A stretch of DNA of 64,000 nt from Protonemura montana (Eukaryota; Arthropoda; Insecta; Plecoptera; Nemouridae), in assembly GCA_947568835.1 (NCBI GenBank), contig OX387604.1, forward strand, positions 17,141,076 through 17,205,075, in the 5' to 3' direction. Below the pieces are notes generated by a model. It was not told the DNA's origin. It did not search any database and was given only the letters and a program-made list of their open reading frames with translations. Each line of letters begins with the position of its first letter. Positions within the stretch are counted from its first letter, which is position 1. The translations under genes were made by a program, and so were the position numbers. Of this stretch, positions 13,697-26,618 are shown piece after piece.

Positions 13697-14701
13697 TCAC
13701 AGCAGTTTTGTTACGTAAACAGGGGCCGCACATGGCGGCGGCAACAGAAACGGAGCTAGGAATGACGAGCCGGATACGCCAGCAAAGCTACCGGGCGACG
13801 GCGATTGTTGTGACGAACTCGCATGTTCGTGCAACTTACGCATATGTTTCTTCAAATCAAAGTTTCTACAAAATCCTTTTCCACAGATCTTACACGTGAA
13901 CGGTTTTTTCTCATTATGGGTATGCATATGGAACGTGAGGTTATAGATCTGATGGAACGCTTTGTTACAAATTGCACATTTATAAGCTTTTTCTCCACTG
14001 TGCGTAAGCTTATGGTTCTTGTAGTTGCCTTTCTGGTGAAACCCCTTGCCACAGAACTCGCAAATGAACGGCTTATACCCTGCGTGGATCCTCGTGTGAG
14101 TGTTTAGCGTGGAGCTCCGATTGAACGCTTTACCACATGTGTGACACTTGTGTGGTTTCTCTGCGGTGTGGATGATCTTGTGCCTGCACAGCGTCGATGC
14201 CTGACGGAACCCCTTGCCACAGATCTTGCAAACGAATGGACGCGCTCCTGTGTGCACCGGCATGTGCCTCGTCAGATTGTAATGGGCGTTGAACACCTTT
14301 CCACACTCCGGACAGGTGAAGCTCTTCTGCTTGCCGGGCGTCGAACTGGCGACTCCGGGAGGCGTTCTCTTGGACGGCGCTTTCGCGCTCGACACCGGCG
14401 TCTCGGCCATGGACGCCGGCGCCGCGGGTGTCGGTGACGATGAGGCGCCTTGGTTACCCGGGTAAAGCCTCAATAGATGATTGGGATGGTAATATAGCAG
14501 CGGATATTGTTGAAGCAGATCTTGTGGTCGAAACGCGGGCACGTATTTCTTGAAGGCAGAATCGAGATGTACTGGATATGGTAAGTGTTGAAAGACGGGG
14601 CGTTGTTTGTCGGGTTCCATGATCTTGGCGATAGAGAAAGTGAGAGCCGACGCCGCTGCGGCGGCGGCAGGAGTCGACGCTTCGGAGGACTCTGACGCCA
14701 T
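13697..14701 (-). CDS. fezf: FEZ family zinc-finger transcription factor (FEZF / earmuff)
   Basis: This single-exon gene encodes a nuclear DNA-binding repressor. FEZF proteins pattern the forebrain or anterior nervous system and control neural progenitors (family knowledge). Numbering from an upstream in-frame ATG at 14746, an Engrailed-homology-1 motif TFSIAKIM lies at residues 36-43; this motif recruits Groucho/TLE co-repressors. Six C2H2 fingers follow at about 143-165, 171-193, 199-221, 227-249, 255-277 and 283-306, with the family signatures [40 protein letters not shown] and [13 protein letters not shown] prefer the start at 14701 (residue 16), because its context ACCATGG is a strong Kozak site; that gives 334 residues. 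A short Ser/Pro/Gly-rich tail ends in YVTKLL. The gene has no introns here and no near neighbours. Whether it is FEZF1-like or FEZF2-like cannot be decided. Confidence 0.96.
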   Translation of the reverse strand: MASESSEASTPAAAAAASALTFSIAKIMEPDKQRPVFQHLPYPVHLDSAFKKYVPAFRPQDLLQQYPLLYYHPNHLLRLYPGNQGASSSPTPAAPASMAETPVSSAKAPSKRTPPGVASSTPGKQKSFTCPECGKVFNAHYNLTRHMPVHTGARPFVCKICGKGFRQASTLCRHKIIHTAEKPHKCHTCGKAFNRSSTLNTHTRIHAGYKPFICEFCGKGFHQKGNYKNHKLTHSGEKAYKCAICNKAFHQIYNLTFHMHTHNEKKPFTCKICGKGFCRNFDLKKHMRKLHEHASSSQQSPSPGSFAGVSGSSFLAPFLLPPPCAAPVYVTKLL

Positions 14702-16018
14702 GGTACCGGGAAGAAAGGGCTGCATCACTCTCCTCGCGCCATCCACGTCAGAAAAGACCTACAACAGAACAGAATCACTTTTACAGGCGTTGATGACGTT
14801 GACGATACATGCCAGTTTTTGAAACAGAAAATCGGTAAGCGAACAGAATGGCATGCAACTCCTCCCCAAATCAGGCGCCGCCCCATCAATTGTGTGTTGG
14901 CCCACTGAATGGGAGAGCATCCGCAGGAGGCTTGCAATTGAGGCTGGGTTTTGATACAATAGCTTACTGCTTTTGCTTCTCCCCTCATCTTTAGCCCTGC
15001 TTGCCTGAGTCGCATATTCTCTTTGTCACCTCGCGATCTGCCTCGCTTGCACTCGCACCTCTATACACCAATTGTCGTACAGCCGCTGCAATTAACAGTA
15101 GCATTGCCTGCCAGATGGCTTTTCCATTGTCCAATCAACATATGGCTGTAAGGATTGTTTTACTGTTTTATGTAAACATGATAGTAGGCAGGTTTATAGT
15201 ATGTGTGAGTATAGATTACTACTCATCTCCGAAGTTTCTGAGTGCATGAATACTCGAACCACTTCAAGTTGTGTTTGCTTGGATAAAGTGGGGTGAGTAA
15301 TTAATTCCCGTGAGGTTAGGCCACGCCGAAAATTAATCTCTTTCCGTTCATTTCAATGGGTGTATTGTGCAGAATATGAAAAGGTTGCCGTAAGACGCAT
15401 TTTAGCAGTTAGCAGCTGATCTTAATGAAGTCGGCTATATTATATAAAATGCAGCTTTTGCAGAAGAAGCAAAACACGAAATACCCCTGCCCATTTTCCG
15501 TCACCTTTTCTAAATTGCGTAGACCTCGGGTATAGCTATAGCAGATTATGAAGAATACAAACGGCCCGCTAACAGACATTAATATTCTACGGTTTGGAAA
15601 CTGGATATACTAAATGCAACGTGATGCCATCGAAGGATGCTGGCACGAGCCATGCATCGATATGCCTCCCACTTCCTTCCCATTGAACGTAAGCGTGCCG
15701 TCTTCCTGGTAATTGTCTCCTGAGAAGTCCCGCTCGTGCAACGGTAGTTTCACGGCATCGCATGGCAGATGGGACAGGAAAGTAGTAGCCGTCAGGAGCG
15801 GGCGCAGGAGCGGGCGCGGGTATAAAATCTACACCGTTGAAATCAAGCATCAAATCAAAGATATGGGCCAGTTGGACTTCCGGCACGTGCGAGTTCCTTC
15901 AACCCCTCGTGAACGTGTAGTATGCCGCTGGTATATTTTATTAGGATAGTGTCTACCTAAGAGGCACTAGCTGCTAGATTATCGCCTGATGGTTACCCAC
16001 CCTGATTGATTGATTGAT

Positions 16019-16420
16019 TTGTGGTGTTTAACGACGCACTGTTTTGTCATCTGGCCATGCGGCACTGGTCTAATGGCGTCGGTGAATGAGTGGATGATGA
16101 TGAACCTAATCTTGCCTAGAAGGGAGGAGGGGAAATCCGGTGCCGGCACGTAGGCTACCCACTCCTGTCGAAGAGCACCAAGGGGACCACCGGCTTAACG
16201 TCCCTTCCGAAGGACGGTTCAACGCGAACAACATAATTCCTCCAGAAATCCATTCTGTCAAGAGGTTGATAAGCAAGGCGAAAAAAGTTGCTGTACAGGT
16301 ATTGGACAGGTATTGGATGGGTGAACATCCAATACCTGACTCAGCGCACTGTTGCTCAACTTCGGTGATCTCATGAGAACCGATGTTTCCAACGCGCCAC
16401 ACCGTTCAGTACCCACCCTG
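16019..16420. repeat. Dispersed repeat, copy A
   Basis: Begins with TGTTTAACGACGCACT and continues through GGCACTGGTCTAATGGC, GTCGGTGAATGAGTGGATGA, GAAGAGCACCAAGG and GAGGTTGATA to TTTCCAACGCGCCACACCG. The same blocks in the same order recur at 48651-49076, and the 5' part recurs at 19446-19500. No coding potential and no clear terminal repeats are visible. The class (SINE, MITE or other) is unknown. Confidence 0.8.
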
Positions 16421-19400
16421 AGTATTCCCTGCCCCTGACAATTAATTCATTATATAGGCACTTGGTTCTTATCACAATCTGCGTGCTAGCGCTTGCATGC
16501 CAAGTGACAAATGGCTTTTTCACGTCATCAATTAAGTGAAACGAAACGTGTGGATTAAGTAACACTATCTTTTTGGTTCATTTTACGGGCCCTAGCGATC
16601 TTGCAGTACTTTAAAAGTCAGAAATTTCGTTTTTCATTTCTGTGAAAGATTTTATTTCCAGATTTCAGATTGCTGTGTTTACAGAGAATCTCAAAATTGC
16701 ACAGGCCGAGGTTTCAATGGAGGTTTAAGGAATTGCACAATGTTTTAACTTTTAATTTAATTTTCTATAGCGCGGTTTTTGAGAATGCTTTTTTAGTTTT
16801 AAATTGCATATTATCTGCACCTTCTTGTACATTCAGTGCTTTGTCGTGTCGGTACCCTTTATCCTGATTATGCTTTGGTCCTGATATATCCTTGCTTCTT
16901 TGATCCTTGATCCTTCCGCGTTGGGATCGCAATGGCACACACCTTGGAACCGATTCGAAACGCTAAAAATATCTCAACAATTAATTTCCACACATCAGAA
17001 AAAGCATCAACCTGCTCATTTCGAAAAAAACACCCAAAAATGAATACCGATGATTTTCAGTACTTTTTAGGTAAGCGCGTTCCTGGTCCCATCTCACAAC
17101 ATGATAATAGATCAGGAACTAGATCGGGAGCCAGGTTCCCTAGCTGTTCGAATGCTCGATCGTGTGCGTCAGCCCCATTACGTGTGAACTCATTCCATTT
17201 ATAGCCGTCAAATCAACCCATTTGAGTCGTTTGCCATGTTGAATGGGTTTTGGGAGATTGGAATCACCTACCAATTTCAACTGTCGACTTCTGTATGCTT
17301 TCAATGCCATGTCTCGAGCAAATGACGCCGGAGCTTGGCGATGCCGCCCCCCAAAAGCTGGCATCAAGAGTGTCTTGGATTCTCCCTGGAAGCCTTTAGC
17401 CACCGCCACCGCCACCACCACCGCCACCACTGCCACCCCCATCCAACCTCTGCCACCCCTTTCGGCTCTATCTTTAGATGGTAGCAGGAAAACGCTTATA
17501 TAGCACTCAATGTCTAGCTCACGGCGGAAATCACAAGCAGGAAAAGATTTGCGTGGATATCGTAGCGGGAGATTTTCCTGCAATCGCCTCGAGACGATTT
17601 TTTCTATGCACACTCTTGATTGTTAGTTTTAATTGACTGTTTATGTCAATATTGAACAAACTTCTGCATCATCAAAGACCTTTAATGTAAATAATAATAT
17701 TCTCGAATATGTGGTTTATCGAAAAGTAGATGAAAATCAATTTCTATTTTGCAGTGCAGACACTAAATAAATTGCATATAATTTTTTATTTATTTATTTG
17801 TCTACATACATCTGATGAAATGTGTATTCCAATTCGCCTGGGCTGGACAAAATGTGAGTTTTTGAACTGCTACGACGGAAGCAGTACCTATGGGTACACC
17901 GTGTATGGTTCCTTATTACTCAAGTTCGTAACCCTTGCCACCCTTGCAGGCTTTGAACCACCCTAGGTTTATTTCATTAAAAAAGGCAGCATCTGAATAA
18001 TTTAGGAAGTCCGTGTAGCAGGACAAATAAGGTCATATGGTAGGGGTGGGCACGCATGAGGGCAATTAGAGCAACATTTCAGTTTTTCATATATCATTTA
18101 GATCTTCGTCTTTCGAGATTTAAATAAAAATTTAGTTGACTTACGGCGTAGAAAAATATAAAAACAATCTTGTGTGCGATTCGTACACAACGCCGTGTCA
18201 GATTAACAGTGTTTGGTAGCCCAGGTGCAACAATGTATTTAGTGGGCCACAGGGGCTGTTCTAGGCTTTTTTCTTGAGGGTGGAAGTTTGCAGAATTTGA
18301 GTTGTTTTGAAACTTATCAAGACAGCAGAGGTGGTTTAAAAAGGCGTGCAAAAGAGGGAGTTTGGGGCGCAGCTCAAATTTTTTTTTAAATCCAATGTTT
18401 ATTTTTAAGGGAATCTTTGCGTTTTCGGTGTTCGTTTGGGGCTAAAGATAACATCCTCATAAGCTACAATTTTGAAGATATAGTTTATTCTTTAAACAAC
18501 ATTTAAATTTTCATTTGGTGCCGCTCTTCCCTCAACGATAAACCGGATTTACCCACCGTTTTAATGTAATAAGTAATTCCCCTTTCTTACGCATCATCTG
18601 GAATTGTAGGAATCATCCTACAGTAACCAAACTACACCTACCTACAATAAATTATGTCTATAAGGACAAAGGTGCACTCCAGTAAAGGGGCCCAACATCG
18701 ACTCAGAGACAAGATTTCATAGTTCTTTGGCGAGCTGGTGCCAGATTTTCACTAGATTAACAAATATGCTATGAATTCTCACCGTGGACCTTCTATTTGG
18801 TTTCTGTACTGATTTTATGACAATTCGCATCAGCACGGCGGAGTTATATATTATCGTCTGATTGTTATGTTTTAAGTATCGTTCTAGGTATGGTAGGAAA
18901 GCTGTAGGTCTTGAGATGAAGATGCATTGTTTTTAATGTACGCTGTACTGCTAAATCTTGTCACTTTTGTGTTGCTTGATTTGACCAGAAGAAGATAATA
19001 TTCATTGAAAAAATGTGTCTCAGTTTTATTTGAAAGTTTTTGCAAATTATGAAATAATTTTTGTATTTTGTCCAGGTTTATTTGAGTTATTACTTCTCCC
19101 TCTCAAGCCATGTTTTATCTCCATCTCAGACGACAGTTTCCTGAGAAATCCAAAATTTGTCAAAATTGTTGTCGTCATATTTTAGTGAAATAACCAAGAT
19201 TATTCGAGTATAACTACTCTAAAAAATCAGGGATGATGTAGACTTTCTGTGTGATCTTTACGCTTCTAATCAAGGCTGCCAATTAATCATACTAAACATA
19301 TTATAGGTACTCTTTAATTCTCACCTGTTTATGCCTGTACTGGCATTTTTTCACTGTTGCACAAAACCCTAGAATCCTGCATCCCACTTCTTCCAAAATC

Positions 19401-19445
19401 TCAGTAAAATCCAGTGCTGAAGCTACACATTTTCACAATCGTTTT

Positions 19446-19500
19446 TTTTTAACGACGCACTCTTTCGACTACTATCCCACGGCACTAGTCTAACGGCCGT
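19446..19500. repeat. Dispersed repeat, short fragment
   Basis: Contains TTTAACGACGCACT and GGCACTAGTCTAACGGC, matching the left end of the copies at 16019 and 48651. The remainder of the repeat is absent. Confidence 0.65.
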
Positions 19501-20742
19501 TATTCTTACATCGTCCTTATGTTGGCATGTGAATTTGTTTTTAAGAAAAACATTGGCACTGAAAATCATTGAACTGATTTCCGTATCTTGAGCTCGATTG
19601 GTTTTACCTTTCCTTGCTCAAAGAACCCACTAGCTTCATGTTTGTTTATAATTTCCCTGTAGAAGTGTGCACATAAGTACCATCTGTAAACAGTGGCGCC
19701 AAAGGTGATGGCTCAGTTACCAGCTGCAGAATATAATGTTTAGCATTCATCGAAAACTTTCATCACAACGTTCAAAACGTTCAAAGTTCAAGTTTCAAAT
19801 TAAAAGGATTCTAATTTTTTGACTTGATAAAAACCAAAGCTATAGGTAAGTACATTAATAGGCGTATTCCTTGCAAGTGGTGCATTACACAGGTATACAT
19901 AAGTTAAGACATACAAAGACATCAACATTTAAACCATAGGTGAGCATGCTGGCTCTGTGGCTTGAAATAAACTATTATTTGAATATCTGTAGGTAATTAA
20001 TATACAAACAAACAAAAACGTAGTACAAAATCAAAAAAAAAGTCGAATAATAAATGTTTTCCCAAATGTTGACTTATCCCATTATCTCTGTTCCTGCCAT
20101 AAATGAAAAATATATTAAGAAGATTAAGGTAAAACATGTGATTACGACTGATTGCATGTGATTGGGTGTGATTACTGCTTGCAAAACAATTTACATTCAA
20201 GTTCAAACAATTCGAGCGCAGTCATTTACAGTTAACTAACTGCCAAATTCTTAACCGACTTCAAAATAACTGATTAAAATGATAAGTAAAAACCCACCCC
20301 AAAATTTGACTGCACAATTAATATGATAGCATGATTCGAAACAGTTATTTTCTTGTAACTTCCGTGAGCATGCGTTGCCCACAGCGCACAAAGATTTCAA
20401 TGCGATGCAGCGCTCTGTGCGCACGTAAATATTTCGCGATGCAATCGCAATAGGTACAGGCACAGGTAGGTATACCTGGAGAGACTAGATAGTGTCGTAA
20501 TGAATCACTTCTGTGACAACCCAGTGCACAGAAAATTAGCATTGACACGAAATGCGCGTGCTCTGACCCCGTCGTCTCGATCCGTTGGTTTTACGATTTA
20601 TTTGAATTTATAAGGAAGCTAACGCATAAAATACAGCTTGTGTGGGGTAGGTGTATCTCAATTGGAATCATTATAGCCTTTTGTTGGTTAAGTGTGAATT
20701 ATATGGAATTTAAAACTAGGATTATTTTTTATAAACACTTTT

Positions 20743-20880
20743 TAAACTGAGTTTTGAATGCTAAGTGAAGGGCAACTAAATTTCCCGACGTTTCGTAACT
20801 TGTACCTGTTACTGAGGGACATGTAGGGAACGTTGAGAAAATTTAGTTCTTCTTCATATAGTTATTCAAAACCCAGTTTA
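20743..20880. repeat. Foldback repeat of about 138 bp
   Basis: TAAACTGAGTTTTGAAT (20743-20759) pairs with ATTCAAAACCCAGTTTA (20864-20880), 16 of 17 positions. Pairing continues inward through AACTAAATTT on the left and its complement AAATTTAGTT on the right, so each arm is roughly 50 bp. The centre contains CCCGACGTTTCGTAAC, whose complement holds CGAAACGTCGGG. No open frame is present. Confidence 0.8.
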
Positions 20881-23800
20881 ATTTTTTTTTTTCAAAACTA
20901 GTGTTAAGACTAGATAAAGAAGACATAGTCTAAAAACCATGATTAGGATTATTTTGGTTAACGTTATATTAACGTCTCCGGGGGCAACAATTGCAAGCAT
21001 TGAATCGTTTTAATTCGGAGTATGGCTGAGAGTTCAAGCTTGTTATTTATAATTGCTTAAGCTTTTTAATCTTATGGAGAAATATTAAAATAAGGGGAAA
21101 TATTGAAGAAACAAACAGTTGGTCTTTGTTTTTACGGTAACAAAATGCATTTTAGACATGCTGAGCATATGTCGTGGTAACGTTAATGCACGTCATAGCT
21201 TCTTACAATGAATATTACAGTTTCCTGATACACGAAACAAAACTAGAAAATAGTGGTTTTGTATTCAAACTTCAAACAAAATTTGTTGTACATATGATAA
21301 TATTTTGTGCAAATTTTGCAAATCTTTGACTGTGGTAAGTTTTTGTAAAATGCATCAGAAAAATTACGATTTTCTTTTACACGAGAAAATAAATACCGAG
21401 GTCGAGGAGACCATGTTGACTCTCGACCTTGACGGTGTGCTAGAAGAAGGTCCTAGTTTTATACGTAAGGATTTATTAATCTCTTGCAAGTACTTGCGAT
21501 TACTTGTAATCACTCTTTCGCTTCAGACATGATTTCATCGTGACGTAAGGTTTGACAATAAGAAACAAAACTGTAAAACTTATAAACCGTGTATAGTGAA
21601 CCTTATCTTAGACTACTCTAATAAATGGATCATAGATCTTAATAATTAGGAAACATTTGAAAATATGACCTAATCATGCCAATTGCCAATACCACATTGC
21701 TTCTTCTATTGGGCATGGCACGTCAAGTATATAAGAATGATCAAAACAGCAAAGAAAACTAACGGACACAACTAAATATAAGAAAAATCTGGCTTTTGGA
21801 AAACATGAAAACCACTGGTAACATTTGACCGTTTTAATAAAGTCGAAAAATGGAGTAAGATTTACCGGCTAAGTATAATACTGTAGAAAGGTGCTCTCCC
21901 AAATTATCCATATAATTTTAAGAAACTGGCGACATATTACGTATTATTAATTATTTGGTTGGCGCTATTAGAAAACGTACCTAGAAACGTACCGTATCGT
22001 AACGTAACGTTACTCAACGTTATGTCTAATCCAATGTGTCAGCAATCGAAAAATATCGTCATCTTTCTTGTACTTTATTAAATACTTTTACACGTACCAC
22101 CGGTTGTGCCATTAATGGTCCTTTACTTCTGTTTCGAAGAGAATTGGGTTGCTCGAAAGGATCCCCGTACCATTTTTATCGGGAGGAAAGCGTCAATTCC
22201 CGCTAAATGTAAAAAGCCCAGATGCAATATATGATTGGCATCTGTTTATTTGATGAGAAAACTCAGTGCGTTGTGCACTGTGTAATGTGCAAAATATAAA
22301 CGAGCACTTCTTATAAGCTATGTATATTTTGGAGCATCCTTAAATATTAGAGCATTCCTGTGTATTGAAGATTGTTTCAGGTAAATCGTTCACGCTTTCG
22401 CGTCGCGCCTTGCCCGGGCGTTTATCCGTCGCTTTTGGTGAGGTATCCGGCGTAAGCGACGTGAAACCCGGGGACACTCTACCGACGCACACAGAACCAA
22501 ACGTGAAATGCCAAGTTTAATACCGTCAAACATGAAATGAAGAAATGCTTTTGCTGTGAATTCTTAAAACATCTATGCATATCGAATCCTAACGCTGCTT
22601 CATCAGCACTTGTTATTTTACCTACCATTCTCCAAGATTCGTTTGAAAAACACGATTCATTCGGTGGGCCGAAAGCTTGATGCCACCAACGCAGTCAACA
22701 AGTGTTGGCAATACATTTTCTCCCGGCCAAATCACAAAGTTTGCAAACATTATCCGCTCTCACTAACACCAAATCAAAATCTTGACATCCGACTCATTCT
22801 CAAAAAAATGTAGACACGCATTAGTGGACGTATTTTTGTTTTCAATCACATTAAAACGCATCCATCAATTAATATCTGGTAAATAATTTCTTGCTAGCAC
22901 ACACTTTTAAAACAAACTTTATCATACAATAACTTTTCTTTGACGGTCGTCTACACTTACCTTATAGTGTCTGGTGTTTCTAATCAGCATCAACTCATGT
23001 CAGAAACTGTACTAATATCTTTCGAGGTAGCCGACTTGTCTCTCCCGTCACCGTGATTTGTCTGGCTGGAAATGTAATACCACTAAATAAAGTAACTGGT
23101 GAAATGGCGCGACTAGGGTGATGATGGTAGATGCTGGTGTTACTGCACAAAGTGTGCTCTAGCTCAGCGTTGGGGAGGGAGGGGGGTTGTCAGACATTGC
23201 TGTGAATGGCTGCCGGCTCGCCAATGGGATATGCTCCCTTCACAACCTAACCAACCCCGGGCCAGGAATGCACACTGGCCACTTGGGAGCTACATTGCTT
23301 AGTGGAGACACATTCCATTTCACTTACCCTTTAACATCAAATTGAACCTGGCATTTTCTTGAACTTTTCTTGAAAAGCTTGAAACAGAATGAAAAGATAT
23401 ATTTTTTGAGAAAGACATACAAAAATTCTGGAATTTGTTGGCGATTTTTATTCTAATATACCCCACTCTCTTGGCATATCATGGGTTTACATCTTATTAG
23501 GTTGATTTATGTCGAGTAGGTTTCAATTAAAGGTTGTGCGATGGCCTCTCCGCACAGGATATGGGCAATTTAATGTTACTTCAAATATTAACTTTGTCTG
23601 CCTTTTATCCATGATGTGAATTAGCGTTAAATAATGCGCCAGCCAGCGAAGTAATCATGTACCATCACCAGTAGAAGTAAACATTTGGTGTCGGCGGTGG
23701 GTTTCCAAGAAACTTCTTGTAGCACGTGTTGGCTTCTGGATGCTGCGTTGTATGCACAAAAACTTGTACAAAACCTGGGAAATAGTAAATGGGAAGTAAT

Positions 23801-24214
23801 CTGATCTTTGGTCGTCAAATCATCTGATTTTTAATAAGAGAGCAGAAGATATGTCACTCTACTAAATTTACGAACTCTTTTATTTCATTTTTAGTATTTA
23901 TTTTCTTTCTATCTTTTAACGTATTTTCGCATCTACGTGATTGATCAAGAATCCTTAGAACAATTAGAAGGTCTTGCTGCAAGCTAGTACTCTCTCCCTA
24001 TTGCATTTTCCACATTTTTCCACGATTGCCTTTATAAATGATGGGCATTTGCAAAAAAAAATAGTAAATACATTTCTGTGATAACTAATTCTACGCGATA
24101 TTGAAAAAGTATATAATATCACCGTCTTGAACTACCATGATGGTGTAATTTCTTACAACAGTCAAAACTCAGTTATCATAAAAGTTCCGTCTAATCGTTC
24201 ATCTTGAAATTTTG

Positions 24215-24236
24215 CCCCCCCCCCCCCCCCCCCCCC
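24215..24236. repeat. C homopolymer
   Basis: Run of 22 C followed by G and CCC. Confidence 0.95.
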
Positions 24237-24429
24237 GCCCCTCTCCTAAACCAAAATTGCTGGCGGCGCTCATGATTTTTCCAACTGATTCCTGAAAAGA
24301 GTTGAATTATACTACCGAGAAAGATCACCTCTGCCCATCATGATTAGCACTGTCATTCTGCTCTTTTGAAGCCAAAGCCTAAAGAGTTTATGCAGGGGGC
24401 ACTCGGAATTGATAATCATTATCATTATC

Positions 24430-24510
24430 AGCACACCAGTACGCCAGTATGCCTGTTCGCCAGTATAGTATGCCTGTACACCAGTATACCCATGTACGCC
24501 AGAACACCTA
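24430..24510. repeat. Degenerate tandem repeat
   Basis: Four to five imperfect copies of a unit of about 20 bp related to GTACGCCAGTATGCCTGT. Confidence 0.6.
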
Positions 24511-26544
24511 TTCACCTCTTTACGAACAGTACACACGTACATAGTCAAATTTATCCATAATTCCTGGTAAAAGCTAACGACCTGCTGGGAGTTGAGGCAT
24601 CTAGTTGACTGATCACATTTTAACAAACTGTTAAGTTCTTAACGATGCTATTGAATGAAGGGCTTATGAGTAATTTAATCAGTGGAGCCTTGGGAATAGA
24701 CTGTAACTCCAAAAACTAATTGAATTTCGAAATCGCATGTCAATATAAATTTCATTCTAGTGTTCTTTGATTGTATGTGACCCTGTGGAAAATATCTGAG
24801 CTAGCGCCAATAGACCACAGAAAGCAAAATATGCTTAATCTGATCTTAAAAGCAAGCACGTTCATTTCACAATTAACTTCATTTTAATATAAAAAAAAAC
24901 ATTACACTTGAGGAGAGCTTGCTATTCGAAACTGCGTTCATTTCTGTTGCCTGTCCTTACAAATTTTCTTGTTTATTTTATTTTATTTCTCCTTTCCCTT
25001 TTCCTTTCTTTTCTTAACTCTAGTGTAACTTTTTTTTATGTCGACGGTTGATTGAATAACCCATGTACATGCCAGTGTATCCTATTGTCAATCAGATATG
25101 AGCTACAATACTGTCCAAATAACTGTGTACATTTTCCACCGTCGACTTTCGTCAATTAACATATTCTATATATAGAATAAACACTTTGTTTGAATATGGT
25201 ATAAATACACTATGGGTAAACTAAACATTCCAAATATGCACTGCTTAAAGGACACGTAGGTATATTTAACAAAAATCGTATTCAGCTATGCATATCCTAT
25301 CACAGCAGTTTTGAGAGCAATCTTCCCAAGTTTCCCTGTCCCCGCCATTCGGCTTTGGCGGCGGTGTCAGCGTCGGCGCCGGCTTTAGCGTCAGCGTTTG
25401 TCATCTCGACTCATCTCCATACTGCCCTGCGTCTCCGGCTCCTGCTCCTGCTCGTGCTCCTGCTCGACTCCTATCGCATCGTGCCGGTTCCTGTGAACCT
25501 ATGAGCACTAACCACCATGCCACTTGACTCACAGGAAGAATCAAATAAAAGAGATCGTTAGTTTCGTCAAAGCGATGCGAAACAAGGACGTTTCAAGAGT
25601 CATAGATATATTCAGACCAAGCAATCCTCGTTGAATCGAGATCCCTTCAAGAGGAAAGAAATCTGCGTTGAAATATCATGTCTACGATGACAAAAGTAAA
25701 TATAATATAAAATCAAGATGCCGACGATAAAAAATTGGAGTCTAACGTACAACTATTTTTGCAATTAAACAATGTTCGCAACATGACTTTAACGTAGTTT
25801 TAAGCATACCTTAATAATGTATCTATAAAATCTCTTTTTTATTATTTTATTTTTTGACAGCAAAAAACTTGTTGTCTTTTGCATTTTATTGCATTGCTAT
25901 GTGATTTGTTTAATAACTGTGTCTGTCAATACAGTGTCCCCAGGGCACTGAATTGTGCACGGGGTGTGATACTCGGGACTGGAACCATGGTGCTGGGACA
26001 CCCTCTCCGCTGGGGGGTGATGCACGCGAACTCTCTCGATGAGCATGAGACAAGGGCCCTTGTCCACTCGTCTCTCTTATGCTCGACGTAAGAGCTCCGT
26101 TTGACTTAGCCGCAAGCCTATCTAATTGGAACGTAAGTCTAAAAAATCTCACTCTTTCTCTTTTGGAATTAAACAGAGGACATCAAATGGTTGTAGCCTT
26201 GTTGGCTAGATCAAAGTGAATGCCAACCATACATAGCAGGGGTTGACACGCACAGAAGTTTATGTAGATGTGTAGAAAGATAGCGGATTTTTATTTATAT
26301 GAGGTGATATGCTGAAATTAATAAGTTTATGTTAGGAAAATAGCAAATGTCGCCTCATATAAGAAGGCATTGATAGGAGATAGTTGTTGTAAACTTTTGA
26401 CTGGAAAGTAGTGAAAGTTAGACAATGGTCAGCTTTAATGATCTAATTTAATAAATAAATAAAAACTTTTCCGAAAGGAATTGGCGAACTTGCGGAGAAA
26501 ACATGAACAGCAGTGGAAAGGAAGCTAGACTAGAAAAATTTGCA

Positions 26545-26618
26545 AAAAAAACGGAATACAAACTCGGGACCTCCCAATTGCCGGTCGGGTGCTTTACCAA
26601 CTGAGCTACCCGGGCACA
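26545..26618 (-). repeat. tRNA-derived repeat (SINE head or tRNA pseudogene), copy 1
   Basis: On the minus strand the sequence has the order of a tRNA: GCCCGGG, an A-box-like GTAGCTCAGTTGGTAAAGC, an anticodon-arm-like CCCGA...TTGGG stem, then GGTCCCGAGTTTG in the place of the T-arm. The T-stem does not close and the 3' half of the acceptor stem is missing, so it is not a functional tRNA. A related sequence at 60546-60610 shares the A-box region, the AAAGCA and GGCAAT blocks and the T-arm-like block. This makes a tRNA-derived SINE family more likely than two unrelated pseudogenes. Confidence 0.7.

Noticed and set aside
13552-13899. 115-codon plus-strand open frame
   Set aside because: Partly antisense to FEZF and partly GC-rich low-complexity sequence beyond it; it carries no recognisable motif.
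17140-17613. 157-codon minus-strand open frame
   Set aside because: The open stretch is produced by a GCC/ACC trinucleotide repeat (17398-17445); there is no domain and no splice context.
21305-21532. Short plus-strand frame with EKINTEVEETMLTLDLDGVL
   Set aside because: It looks somewhat protein-like, but there is no clear acceptor, partner exon or family match.
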